From positions 1-36,195 of the IMG/VR virus record IMGVR_UViG_3300042402_001603: 36,195 nucleotides of DNA; one strand, 5' to 3'. Positions 15,756-22,837 of the stretch are shown in pieces (the first letter of the stretch is position 1; each line of letters begins with the position of its first letter). The position numbers were made by a program, and so were the translations under genes. The notes under the pieces were generated by a model. The model was not told the origin of the DNA and made no database searches. It worked only from the letters and a program-made list of their open reading frames with translations. Source of the DNA: a virus.

Positions 15756-16621
15756 TAGTATTAACAGGTGCGGGTGGCTTTATTGGCAGCGTAGTGTTGG
15801 GATATTTAAACTCTCAACAAATAACTGATATTCTTATAGTTGATGATTTGCCTTATGAAAATCAATATAAAAATTTAATCGGTAAACAGTATAAAAGGCT
15901 GTTATCAATAGATGATGTTGATTTAACTAATGAAAATATCACCGGAGTGATACATATTGGTGCTAATTCGAACACTTTAGAAAAAAATTGGAGTTCAATT
16001 TATGCCTCAAATATTAACTCAACAAGAAAGTGGAATACATTTTGTAAAGAACGCAACATACCTTTTATTTTTACTTCTAGTGCAGCCGTTTATGGTAATG
16101 GTCAGGGCCCGATGAATCAATATGCGTTTAGCAAACTACTCAGCGAGAATGAAATAGACGGAGTTATTCTTCGACTATTTAACGTATACGGACCTAATGA
16201 ATATCACAAAGGTAGAATGGCTTCTTCAATTTTGCATTGGGTTGATCAACTTGACAAGACCGGGGAAATAAAAATATTTGAAAACAGTAAGAATTATTTT
16301 AGAGATTTTATATGGGTCGAAGATGTAGCAAAAACCATATATCATTTTATGTATAAAAATTATCAACCTGGAACTTACGATCTAGGCACTGGAAATAAGG
16401 TAGATTTTGAAACTATTGCAGATGTGATTATAGATCATACAGGCTCAGGAACAAAAAAATTCATAGATATGCCAGCTGATCTTAAAAATCAGTATCAAAT
16501 TAATACTCTTGCTGATACTAAATCGCTGATCAGTTTAGGAGTAAACGTTGAGAATTTTATTCAAATTAATACAGGTATCGAAAAATACATAAAGTATCTA
16601 TCAAACTTGCGTTACATTTAA
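15752..16621 (+). CDS. hldD: ADP-glyceromanno-heptose 6-epimerase-like (HldD), short-chain dehydrogenase fold
   Basis: 289 residues from the ATG at 15752, which overlaps the kinase stop. The NAD(P) loop is TGAGGFIGS (5-13), followed by TDILIVDDL. The catalytic set is S109/S110 in TSSAAVYG and Y124-x3-K128 in QYAFSKLL. The specificity region follows E. coli HldD: LRLFNVYGPNEYHKGRMAS, then IFENSKNYFRDFIWVEDVA, YDLGTGNKVDFETIADVI and DLKNQYQINTLADTKSL. This is a stronger match to HldD than to general UDP-galactose epimerases. Known role: ADP-D-glycero- to ADP-L-glycero-D-manno-heptose. It is shorter than E. coli HldD (310) by loop trimming in the middle. It is the last gene of the island, and its stop codon abuts the next late promoter. 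Confidence 0.8.
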   Translation: MIVLTGAGGFIGSVVLGYLNSQQITDILIVDDLPYENQYKNLIGKQYKRLLSIDDVDLTNENITGVIHIGANSNTLEKNWSSIYASNINSTRKWNTFCKERNIPFIFTSSAAVYGNGQGPMNQYAFSKLLSENEIDGVILRLFNVYGPNEYHKGRMASSILHWVDQLDKTGEIKIFENSKNYFRDFIWVEDVAKTIYHFMYKNYQPGTYDLGTGNKVDFETIADVIIDHTGSGTKKFIDMPADLKNQYQINTLADTKSLISLGVNVENFIQINTGIEKYIKYLSNLRYI

Positions 16622-16628
16622 ATAAATA
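16621..16628 (+). promoter_or_regulatory. Late promoter, 5 nt before ATG (leaderless class)
   Basis: AATAAATA, then ATAGT, then the ATG of the cupredoxin-tipped fibre at 16634. It overlaps the HldD stop codon by one base. No Shine-Dalgarno. Confidence 0.62.
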
Positions 16629-16633
16629 ATAGT

Positions 16634-18475
16634 ATGGCCAAAATACCCGTATACGATGCAGTAAGAATAATTCCTAGAGATTCCGGATTTCTAAATAGAA
16701 ATTCAGGGTCAAGGGGTGAAGTTTTTTACGATCAAGCAGCTAACACTCTCAGAATTTACAACGGATCGACAGTCGGCGGTGTAAGTTTAGCAAAAGCAGA
16801 TTTAACCAACGTTTCCAACTCAGACTTTCTTTCTAAGGCTAATTCGGCAGGATTTAGCGGCGGCGTTCAGACAGGAGTAGCTGGCAAAATAGCCTATTAT
16901 CCCAGCAACGGGTCTCAGGTAAACGACCTCACAGAACTTAGTTGGACTACTAATACAAGTACGTTATCATTATTGGGAATCTTAAATGTTACAGGTCAAA
17001 AAAATCGTATAAGATTTCATTGGGATACATTAGCAGATCTCATTAGTGAAGTTTCACCGGTAGACTATCATGGTATGGTAGCACACGTACACGATACAGG
17101 AAAATTGTACTATGCTCATGCAGGTGCTTGGGTGCCAGTAGCCAGCGAATCCAGTTTGCCTAATTCGTTTAACACTGTGGCTGTTGCAGGACAGAGCTCT
17201 GTGATAGCTAATTCTACTGCCGACACACTCACACTAGCTGCTGGTTCTAATATTACTATTACCACCGATGCTAGTACAGATACTATAACTATAAATTCAA
17301 CCACTAGCACAGGGTCTATTACGTTTGTAGGAACAACTATAGATTCAGCAGACAGTTCCACCATCACATTTACTCCCACAGTGGCCTTTGACAGTGATGT
17401 GGTTGTGGGTAATGAAATTGTGTTTGCAGACGGTTCAAGACAGGCTACATCAGCTGTGGGTGTTCCAGGACCTACGGGACCTATTGGACCAACAGGTGCA
17501 TCGGGATCAGGATCAGGCGATGTGCTCAGTGCAGGTGGCAGCTATGTAGATAACCGAATTGTGCGCTACGATGGTACAACAGGCACCATTATACAGGTCA
17601 GTAGTGCCAGTATATCAGATGCCGGATTACTGACTGCTACCAGTTTTAGCGGTAATGGCAGTTTGATAACTGCTTTGGATGCCACTCAATTGACTAGTGG
17701 TACTGTACCCGATGCACGTTTTCCAGTCACACTGCCAGCTGCTAGCGGTATAAATCTCACCGCCTTAAATGCTACAAATTTAAGCAGCGGCACTGTTCCA
17801 GTCTTGAGGTTGGGCACAGCAGGCACAAGAGATGCTACTACATATCTAAGAGGCGACAACACATGGGCCACAGTCGCTGGAGGTGAAGGTGGAGCAGCAT
17901 CTAATAGTTTTGCAACCATAGCGATAGCTGGACAGAGTTCAGTAGTAGCAGATTCAGCCACAGATACACTAACGTTAGTGGCTGGTACAGGTATAACACT
18001 TACAACTAATGCTGGTACAGATACGGTGACAATCACTAGTACTGCATCAGCGGGCGCTACAGCGTTCACCGAGCTGAGCGATCGTGCAGATCTTACCGTT
18101 GACCAATTTTATCTACCAGCAATTACGAGACTCAATGTGACTAATAACGGCGCTAGTGCATACAGATTTGATCAATACGGCAGCGACGACGACCCTACGA
18201 TATATGCAATAAATGGAACTACCATAGCTTTTAACCTCAATGTAATTGGTCATCCTTTCTTGATACAGAATAATACAGGCACAAATTACAACGCTGGATT
18301 GATTCACGTTACCACAGGAGGCACAGTGACTACGGAATCAGCTGCTCAAGGAAAGACATCCGGTACATTGTATTGGAAAATTCCAAGCGACATATCCGGT
18401 AACTACCGATATCAGTGTAGTGTTCATGCTGCTATGGTAGGTACTATTGTAGTTAAAAACTTTATTAGTATTTAA
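16634..18475 (+). CDS. Tail-fibre protein with collagen-like run and C-terminal cupredoxin-like domain
   Basis: 613 residues. The N-terminal part (MAKIPVYDAVRIIPRDSGF) looks like a virion-attachment end. Two diverged ~48-residue repeats begin at residues 177 and 424 (NSF[NA]T[VI]A[VI]AGQSSV). A short collagen-like run GPTGPIGPTGASG lies near 278-290, and typical fibre segments follow (SGNGSLITALDATQLTSGTV; TTYLRGDNTWATV). The last ~110 residues form a cupredoxin-like domain: IGHPFLIQN with H540, GTLYWKIPSDISGNYRYQC, then C595-x2-H598-x2-M601 and MVGTIVVKNF. His, Cys, His and Met in this order are the type-1 copper ligands, and the C-x2-H-x2-M spacing is that of amicyanin. Its function could be metal binding or a structural receptor-binding tip. 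It ends 4 nt inside the convergent minus-strand gene. Confidence 0.75.
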   Translation: MAKIPVYDAVRIIPRDSGFLNRNSGSRGEVFYDQAANTLRIYNGSTVGGVSLAKADLTNVSNSDFLSKANSAGFSGGVQTGVAGKIAYYPSNGSQVNDLTELSWTTNTSTLSLLGILNVTGQKNRIRFHWDTLADLISEVSPVDYHGMVAHVHDTGKLYYAHAGAWVPVASESSLPNSFNTVAVAGQSSVIANSTADTLTLAAGSNITITTDASTDTITINSTTSTGSITFVGTTIDSADSSTITFTPTVAFDSDVVVGNEIVFADGSRQATSAVGVPGPTGPIGPTGASGSGSGDVLSAGGSYVDNRIVRYDGTTGTIIQVSSASISDAGLLTATSFSGNGSLITALDATQLTSGTVPDARFPVTLPAASGINLTALNATNLSSGTVPVLRLGTAGTRDATTYLRGDNTWATVAGGEGGAASNSFATIAIAGQSSVVADSATDTLTLVAGTGITLTTNAGTDTVTITSTASAGATAFTELSDRADLTVDQFYLPAITRLNVTNNGASAYRFDQYGSDDDPTIYAINGTTIAFNLNVIGHPFLIQNNTGTNYNAGLIHVTTGGTVTTESAAQGKTSGTLYWKIPSDISGNYRYQCSVHAAMVGTIVVKNFISI

Positions 18476-18750
18476 TTTTTCTGAGTCTGCGACCAATCTC
18501 TAATCCTAGTTTCTAATTTTTTTCGCAGATCTGATATTTCTTGTTTCATTTCATTACCCATAGTTGGTAACTGTCTAGAGTATATCATTTCTAGATGCAT
18601 GTTATCAAGTTTTTTAATGCTATAGGTTAACTTTTGCAACAATTGCACGGTTTCATTTTTTACATTGCCCTCTGGCATGGTGGCTATCACTGATTCATAT
18701 TTTTCACAGTCTTTGATAAATCTAGTAGATTTTTGCAGTATGCTTGACAT
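18472..18750 (-). CDS. Small helical protein, unknown function
   Basis: 92 residues, mostly charged and helix-prone with heptad-like Leu/Ile spacing (QLLQKLTYSIKKLDNMHLEM and ISDLRKKLETRIRDW), so a short coiled coil is likely. No catalytic motif. It is the last gene of the minus-strand operon gp14-gp15-Nudix-like-this gene. The start lies within the preceding gene (29-nt overlap) and the stop overlaps the stop of the + strand fibre gene by 4 nt, so the two operons collide tail to tail without a visible terminator. It may be a neck/tail accessory or chaperone, by context only. Confidence 0.55.
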   Translation of the reverse strand: MSSILQKSTRFIKDCEKYESVIATMPEGNVKNETVQLLQKLTYSIKKLDNMHLEMIYSRQLPTMGNEMKQEISDLRKKLETRIRDWSQTQKN

Positions 18751-19120
18751 TTTCTAACTCCAATATAGTTTCAATTTTTGTACGAATTATGGTATTGCTC
18801 AGTGTGTTTTTTAAACCTGTGTGCAATTGTTTAGGCAAGTGATTTAACGATGCCCAACTTATAGTAGCAGCTGATGTTGTGAGAAATTCATCATCAACTA
18901 GACAGATATAGGTACCGTATTCAAATCCACGATCTTCACTGAGATACAATTCTATAGGTAAAATTTTACCTACTGAGAAATTATTTAACAACGGTTCAGC
19001 ATCTTCTAATAGACTGCTGCTTCTCACAAATGTAGGCACAGTCCATTTGGCATCTTCTAAAATAAGAAGAATTCTTTTGGTGTTTTTGCTTAGAAACAGT
19101 AGGCCGGCACGTTGTTGCAT
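18722..19120 (-). CDS. Degenerate Nudix-like protein
   Basis: 132 residues. The opening QQRAGLLFLSKNTKRILLILEDAKWTVPTF and the later GTYICLVDDEFL...SWASLNHLP strands follow the Nudix fold. The catalytic Nudix box (G-x5-E-x7-R-E-x2-E-E-x-G) is not present; the equivalent stretch VRSSSLLEDAEPLLNNF lacks the REXXEE core. It is therefore probably a non-hydrolytic relative, or my fold assignment is wrong. It lies directly downstream of gp15 on the minus strand. An octamer GATAAGTA sits exactly 5 nt before its ATG and overlaps the gp15 stop, so it has its own late promoter candidate. Confidence 0.5.
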   Translation of the reverse strand: MQQRAGLLFLSKNTKRILLILEDAKWTVPTFVRSSSLLEDAEPLLNNFSVGKILPIELYLSEDRGFEYGTYICLVDDEFLTTSAATISWASLNHLPKQLHTGLKNTLSNTIIRTKIETILELENVKHTAKIY

Positions 19121-19125
19121 CTAGA

Positions 19126-19133
19126 TACTTATC
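19126..19133 (-). promoter_or_regulatory. Late promoter, 5 nt before ATG (leaderless class), minus strand
   Basis: Minus-strand GATAAGTA, then TCTAG, then the ATG at 19120. The preceding T makes TGA, the gp15 stop, so promoter and stop are fused as TGATAAGTA, as at 29962-29970. Confidence 0.5.
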
Positions 19134-20616
19134 AAGCGTCTAGATCAAATCTCCAATATCCGGCAGCATATTCGCCCTCAAATGATCGTAACCATTGTGT
19201 ACTATCCCACTTGTATTGTACACCTGTGGTCAAGTTAGTAAAATATTGAATAGTTGTTACAGAGCTAGGATCAAACGTTTCTTGCCATACAGTCCCGGTC
19301 CATTGAATTATAGAATTGGCCTTGATCACAGTGTCATTGCCTATGAGATCTTTCCAAGCATCTGGTCCATCGTAGGCAGTTGACCCGGAATCAAAGTTGT
19401 TCCAGCCGGCGTTTTCCACGTGTTGTCCTACATTGGTACTGTTATTAACATCGTCTAATACTAGATATCGTGTTCCCACAGGAATTGCAGCAATACTTCC
19501 AAATTTCTCAATAGGACTAAACTTGTAAGGATCAACAATAGCAGTTACCGGTGATATTGTATTGGTAGGTACTGTATCCATATCGAGGTCTACTACTAGA
19601 TAAGTAGGATCAATTTCATTTACGGTAAATGTACCTGTGACTTCATAACCACTGGGTTGAGTAAAATGTATTCTACTGGTACCTGTATACCCGCCGTGAA
19701 GCTCTAATACCTTGTACCAATCTAGTCTTTGTTGATTGCCTTTGTAAGGAGTTTCATCTAATCCCAAGGCCAATACTGCTTCATAAACATTTAACACAGT
19801 AAGATCATACAATCCTGTAGTCTTGTTTAATATTAGCAATACACCAAATTGATCCACAGTATTTTGTACCTGGGTAGTTGCACTTGCACTATCACCGTTG
19901 AATATGAGATCTTCTAGACCTAACAGTTGACCCGATTCTCCAAACACATTCATGATGATGTTTTTAATAATACCCATCTTTTTAACTTTAGCTGGCGGAC
20001 TGATCCAAATAGGAGTTTGAAAATCTAGAGTACAAATATCAATGTCACTTTCTGTTCCTTGCGGAATGGTTCTAGAACTAAAATTAATGCTGCTGAGATC
20101 TACCACACTGATACTGGTCCAGTCAACATAATTATCTGTGGTTTGAATTTCAAGACTAGGGTTAAACAACACTAGAATCTGTTCCAACAATTGAAGTTTT
20201 TGATCTGTATTACTGGTCCAAATTTCTGCTTTCATAGACAGTTTGAATGGAGTAGGCATGAGTCTTTCCACAGTGTAGCCACCGCCTTGTATGCCTCCGT
20301 ATTCTCTTTCACCTTCGAGATTGGTAGTATATTGTCGTTCTCTTACAGATAGTTTACTAACAAAACTATAGTCGCTGATTCTAGAATTATCTAACTCAAG
20401 ACCACTGATATAACAGGCTATTCTAGGCACAGTTGACAGTTTGTTTTCACTATTGTCTTTAATCATGCTAGCAACCTGTCTGGTCATATCACCATACAAC
20501 ACAGGCACGTGTCGCTCCTCGGGAACATCGCCTCCAGTTTTGTATTTGAATCCTATAAAGATTCTCATAAACTGGGTGACATATCGTCTTACCTGCGCAT
20601 CGTAAAAATAATCCAT
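19132..20616 (-). CDS. gp15: Tail sheath stabiliser/completion protein, gp15-like, with long C-terminal extension
   Basis: 494 residues. The N-terminus MDYFYDAQVRRYVTQFMRIF resembles T4 gp15 (a YFYNSSFRRY...-type start), and the following ~230 residues keep the gp15 order: an early VPVxYG segment, PRIACYISGLELD, PTPFKLSMKAEIWTSNTDQKLQLLEQIL and FQTPIWISPP. gp15 forms the hexameric ring that caps the sheath and tube and joins the tail to the neck. T4 gp15 is 272 residues; here ~250 further residues contain W-rich beta repeats (AWKDLIGNDTVIKANSIIQW, WDSTQWLRSFEGEYAAGYW) like those inside the sheath protein. It overlaps the gp14 stop as TAATG. Transcription is opposite to the rest of the morphogenesis genes. 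Confidence 0.78.
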   Translation of the reverse strand: MDYFYDAQVRRYVTQFMRIFIGFKYKTGGDVPEERHVPVLYGDMTRQVASMIKDNSENKLSTVPRIACYISGLELDNSRISDYSFVSKLSVRERQYTTNLEGEREYGGIQGGGYTVERLMPTPFKLSMKAEIWTSNTDQKLQLLEQILVLFNPSLEIQTTDNYVDWTSISVVDLSSINFSSRTIPQGTESDIDICTLDFQTPIWISPPAKVKKMGIIKNIIMNVFGESGQLLGLEDLIFNGDSASATTQVQNTVDQFGVLLILNKTTGLYDLTVLNVYEAVLALGLDETPYKGNQQRLDWYKVLELHGGYTGTSRIHFTQPSGYEVTGTFTVNEIDPTYLVVDLDMDTVPTNTISPVTAIVDPYKFSPIEKFGSIAAIPVGTRYLVLDDVNNSTNVGQHVENAGWNNFDSGSTAYDGPDAWKDLIGNDTVIKANSIIQWTGTVWQETFDPSSVTTIQYFTNLTTGVQYKWDSTQWLRSFEGEYAAGYWRFDLDA

Positions 20617-22007
20617 TATTCATCTGCCTCTGGTCTAAGAGCCTTGCTGAGACTCTGTCTTTCTTTCACAATGTGTCCATTTATTGTGTCGGTATTTGTA
20701 TTGTTAATAAATCCAGCTTTTTGTGTCTGTCGAACATCCTTGCCTTCAAATTGATCACCGGCCCCAACATCACTTGGTCCTAAGTTATTCATAGTCATTC
20801 GTACCTTGTCTTCGACTTTGACCCATCTTGATCCGTTGTATCTAAACAATCTATAAGGGAAATAATCTTTACGTAGACAGAATTGACCATTTGCAGGTGC
20901 TAGAGGAAAGGCTATGCCGGCTGTGAATGGAGCACCGTTTGGAGGAACACCATCACCAACAAGATATCCGTTATAAGCAGATACTTCTGATGATAACAAG
21001 GCAGTGGCAGCAGTGGATCCTACATACACAGGAGTACCATCGGTGTTAAACAAGAGATTGCCTGCTTCATCAGTAGCCTGAGTTTCTAAGCTAGCATCTA
21101 ATTGACTGGTATCTGCGCTGACTAGAACTGGTAATTTATCTTCGTCTATTGTGAGAGTATAAAACTGCGTGGTGTCCGAGCCGCTCCTTGGAGCATCTGT
21201 TTCAGCTTGATCAAGAACTGCCTGTGTAATCTGCATTTCTTTTTCGTAGGTGCTCATTATGTTTCGTAAGCTGTCGGCTAGTTCATAATAGGTAGCATTA
21301 GGAGGTGCAACTCCAGTTACTTCTTGTAGCACTGTATAATTTTTTCCATCCAACCCAGTAACAACATCGCCTGGATAATAGGTTACAGCAGAGTTGTATG
21401 TGCCAACCATTGCATCTTTGTTAGCAACTTGGTCTAGTATTTCTTTAAATTCTTGACTATCAACTAATGGTTTGCATTTGGCACGATATAGATGCGGGTA
21501 CCAAGTAACTGAAAATCCTTCAGCGGCCCTGTTTACTTCTTCAATTACATAGAATCTTTTAAGAGCAAATTGAAGATCATTAAGAGCGTGATCGTCTTTG
21601 AGGTGCGGCAGTTCTATAACATCTCCGCTGATCAATTTACGACCTAGTTTTTCAATAGTATCGTTGATGTGAAAGGTGATAAAAACTGTATCGTTTTGTA
21701 GGAATAAGCCAAACTGACTGAGATTAAAATCTAGATCTTGCAGGCTGTATACACCTCTCATTACATAGATATCGGGATCATATTTGCGATCTCTATTTTC
21801 TAAAAACAGCAAATCTTGTATCTGTGTGGGATTGCTGGTGTTATACACGGGTAGAGTAGGCGACGCTGGGCTTCCTGTGGATCCAGGGCCTAGATATCGG
21901 TGTATAAAAACATCAGTACCTCCAACCTGGAACATTTCCCAGATATTTTTATCTATAAATTTATAATCATTGCCCTTTTCAGGACGGTAAAGGCTCAGTC
22001 TTGGCAT
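20616..22007 (-). CDS. gp14: Neck protein, gp14-like, enlarged
   Basis: 463 residues from the ATG at 22007 (MPRLSLYRPEKGNDYKF). Features shared with T4 gp14 are GGTDVFIHRYLGP near the N-terminus, DIYVMRGVYSLQDLDFNLSQFGLFLQNDTVFITFHIND, GDVIELPHL and the FYVIEEVNRAAEGFSVTWYPHLYRAKCKPL segment. gp14 joins gp13 in the neck ring on the portal. T4 gp14 is 256 residues; the extra C-terminal ~200 residues include a Tyr/Pro-rich beta region (YYPGDVVTGLDGKNYTVLQEV). An alternative start at 22013 (MTMPRL) would begin upstream of the predicted transcription start. It shares its promoter region with gp13. Confidence 0.72.
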   Translation of the reverse strand: MPRLSLYRPEKGNDYKFIDKNIWEMFQVGGTDVFIHRYLGPGSTGSPASPTLPVYNTSNPTQIQDLLFLENRDRKYDPDIYVMRGVYSLQDLDFNLSQFGLFLQNDTVFITFHINDTIEKLGRKLISGDVIELPHLKDDHALNDLQFALKRFYVIEEVNRAAEGFSVTWYPHLYRAKCKPLVDSQEFKEILDQVANKDAMVGTYNSAVTYYPGDVVTGLDGKNYTVLQEVTGVAPPNATYYELADSLRNIMSTYEKEMQITQAVLDQAETDAPRSGSDTTQFYTLTIDEDKLPVLVSADTSQLDASLETQATDEAGNLLFNTDGTPVYVGSTAATALLSSEVSAYNGYLVGDGVPPNGAPFTAGIAFPLAPANGQFCLRKDYFPYRLFRYNGSRWVKVEDKVRMTMNNLGPSDVGAGDQFEGKDVRQTQKAGFINNTNTDTINGHIVKERQSLSKALRPEADE

Positions 22008-22014
22008 AGTCATA

Positions 22015-22026
22015 TATTTATAAATA
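22015..22026. promoter_or_regulatory. Palindromic bidirectional late promoter (gp13/gp14)
   Basis: TATTTATAAATA is its own reverse complement, so it presents a perfect T4 late box TATAAATA on the plus strand (22019-22026) and on the minus strand (22022-22015). On + it ends 5 nt before the gp13 ATG (22032); on - it ends 7 nt before the gp14 ATG (22007). The two RNA polymerases could not bind at the same time, giving mutually exclusive firing. Confidence 0.78.
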
Positions 22027-22031
22027 ACAGT

Positions 22032-22790
22032 ATGAGCCAAATAGACCAATCTAAGCAAGAAGTTTTTAGTTATTGCAAAGCCATGCTGGGTGACGGCATG
22101 ATTGATGTAGAACTAGATCCTATTCATTACGAAACTGCACTAAACAGAGCACTAGGCGTATTTCGACAGCGGTCAGACAACGCTGTTGAAGAAAGTTATG
22201 CGTTTTTAACACTGAGACAAGATCAACAAGAATATATTTTGCCTAAAGAAGTACAACAAGTACGGCAAATTTTTAGACGTAGCATAGGATCCCGTACAGG
22301 CAACGGCACTGGTGGCACAGTATTTGAACCATTCAACCTAGCCTATACTAATACCTATTTGTTAAGTTCGACAAATATGGGAGGACTGTTAACCTATGAA
22401 TTATTCAGTGGTTATCAAGAATTAGTAGGCAAGATGTTTGGTTCATTTATTAACTTTACTTGGCAACCACAGAGTCGCAAAATAATGATTCAACAACGTC
22501 CTCGAGGCGATGAAGAAGTAATGCTGTGGGTCTATAACACCAAGCCAGATTTTGCTATCATCGACGATACCTATGCAGGGCAATGGATCAAAGACTATAG
22601 CCTAGCCAACTGCAAAATGATGCTAGGTCAAGCACGTGAAAAGTTTGCTCAAATTGCCGGACCTCAGGGTGGAAGCAGCCTAAACGGTGCGGCAATGAAA
22701 GCAGAAGCCACTGCTGAAATTGAAAAACTTACAGATGATTTGATGAAATTAGTCCCAGGCGGTCAGGGATATACTTTTATTATAGGTTGA
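22032..22790 (+). CDS. gp13: Neck protein, gp13-like
   Basis: 252 residues. It has QSKQEVFSYCKAMLGDGMIDVELDPIHYETALNRALGVFR near the start, LTLRQDQQEYILPKEVQQVRQIFRR, FNLAYTNTYLLSST and a WQPQSRKIMIQQRPRG strand, all characteristic of gp13-type neck proteins of T4-like phages. gp13 joins gp14 to seal the filled head and provide the tail docking surface. T4 gp13 is about 309 residues; this one is shorter at the C-terminus. The start ATG is 5 nt after TATAAATA with no Shine-Dalgarno, so the mRNA is predicted to be leaderless. The stop TGA is followed at once by the hairpin of the kinase gene. Confidence 0.78.
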   Translation: MSQIDQSKQEVFSYCKAMLGDGMIDVELDPIHYETALNRALGVFRQRSDNAVEESYAFLTLRQDQQEYILPKEVQQVRQIFRRSIGSRTGNGTGGTVFEPFNLAYTNTYLLSSTNMGGLLTYELFSGYQELVGKMFGSFINFTWQPQSRKIMIQQRPRGDEEVMLWVYNTKPDFAIIDDTYAGQWIKDYSLANCKMMLGQAREKFAQIAGPQGGSSLNGAAMKAEATAEIEKLTDDLMKLVPGGQGYTFIIG

Positions 22791-22795
22791 CCACG

Positions 22796-22837
22796 ATAAT
22801 ATTCTCCTGTATACTTTATACAGTTGGAGAATATTAT
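22796..22837 (+). promoter_or_regulatory. Ribosome-binding-site-sequestering hairpin before dNMP kinase
   Basis: ATAATATTCTCC (22796-22807) is the exact reverse complement of GGAGAATATTAT (22826-22837), with an inner TGTATA/TATACA pair (22808-22813 and 22817-22822) around CTT. The GGAG Shine-Dalgarno (22826-22829) and AT of the start codon are inside the stem. Read-through mRNA from gp13 would therefore be poorly translated for the kinase. T4 uses comparable hairpins before e, soc and 49. Confidence 0.7.

Noticed and set aside
17465-17510. Long collagen-like domain in the fibre
   Set aside because: Only about four Gly-x-y triplets are present, too few for a stable collagen helix; described as a short run.
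18248-18475. Plastocyanin-type photosynthesis gene
   Set aside because: The copper-site domain is the end of a fibre protein without a signal peptide, not a free plastocyanin; it is no evidence for a cyanobacterial host.
22008-22058. Upstream starts for gp14 (22058 or 22013)
   Set aside because: Residues from 22058 would run through the promoter palindrome and the gp13 start; the ATG at 22013 would precede the predicted transcription start.
22824-22835. TTG start for the dNMP kinase
   Set aside because: The ATG at 22836 has a well-placed GGAG and gives the usual kinase N-terminus directly before the P-loop strand.
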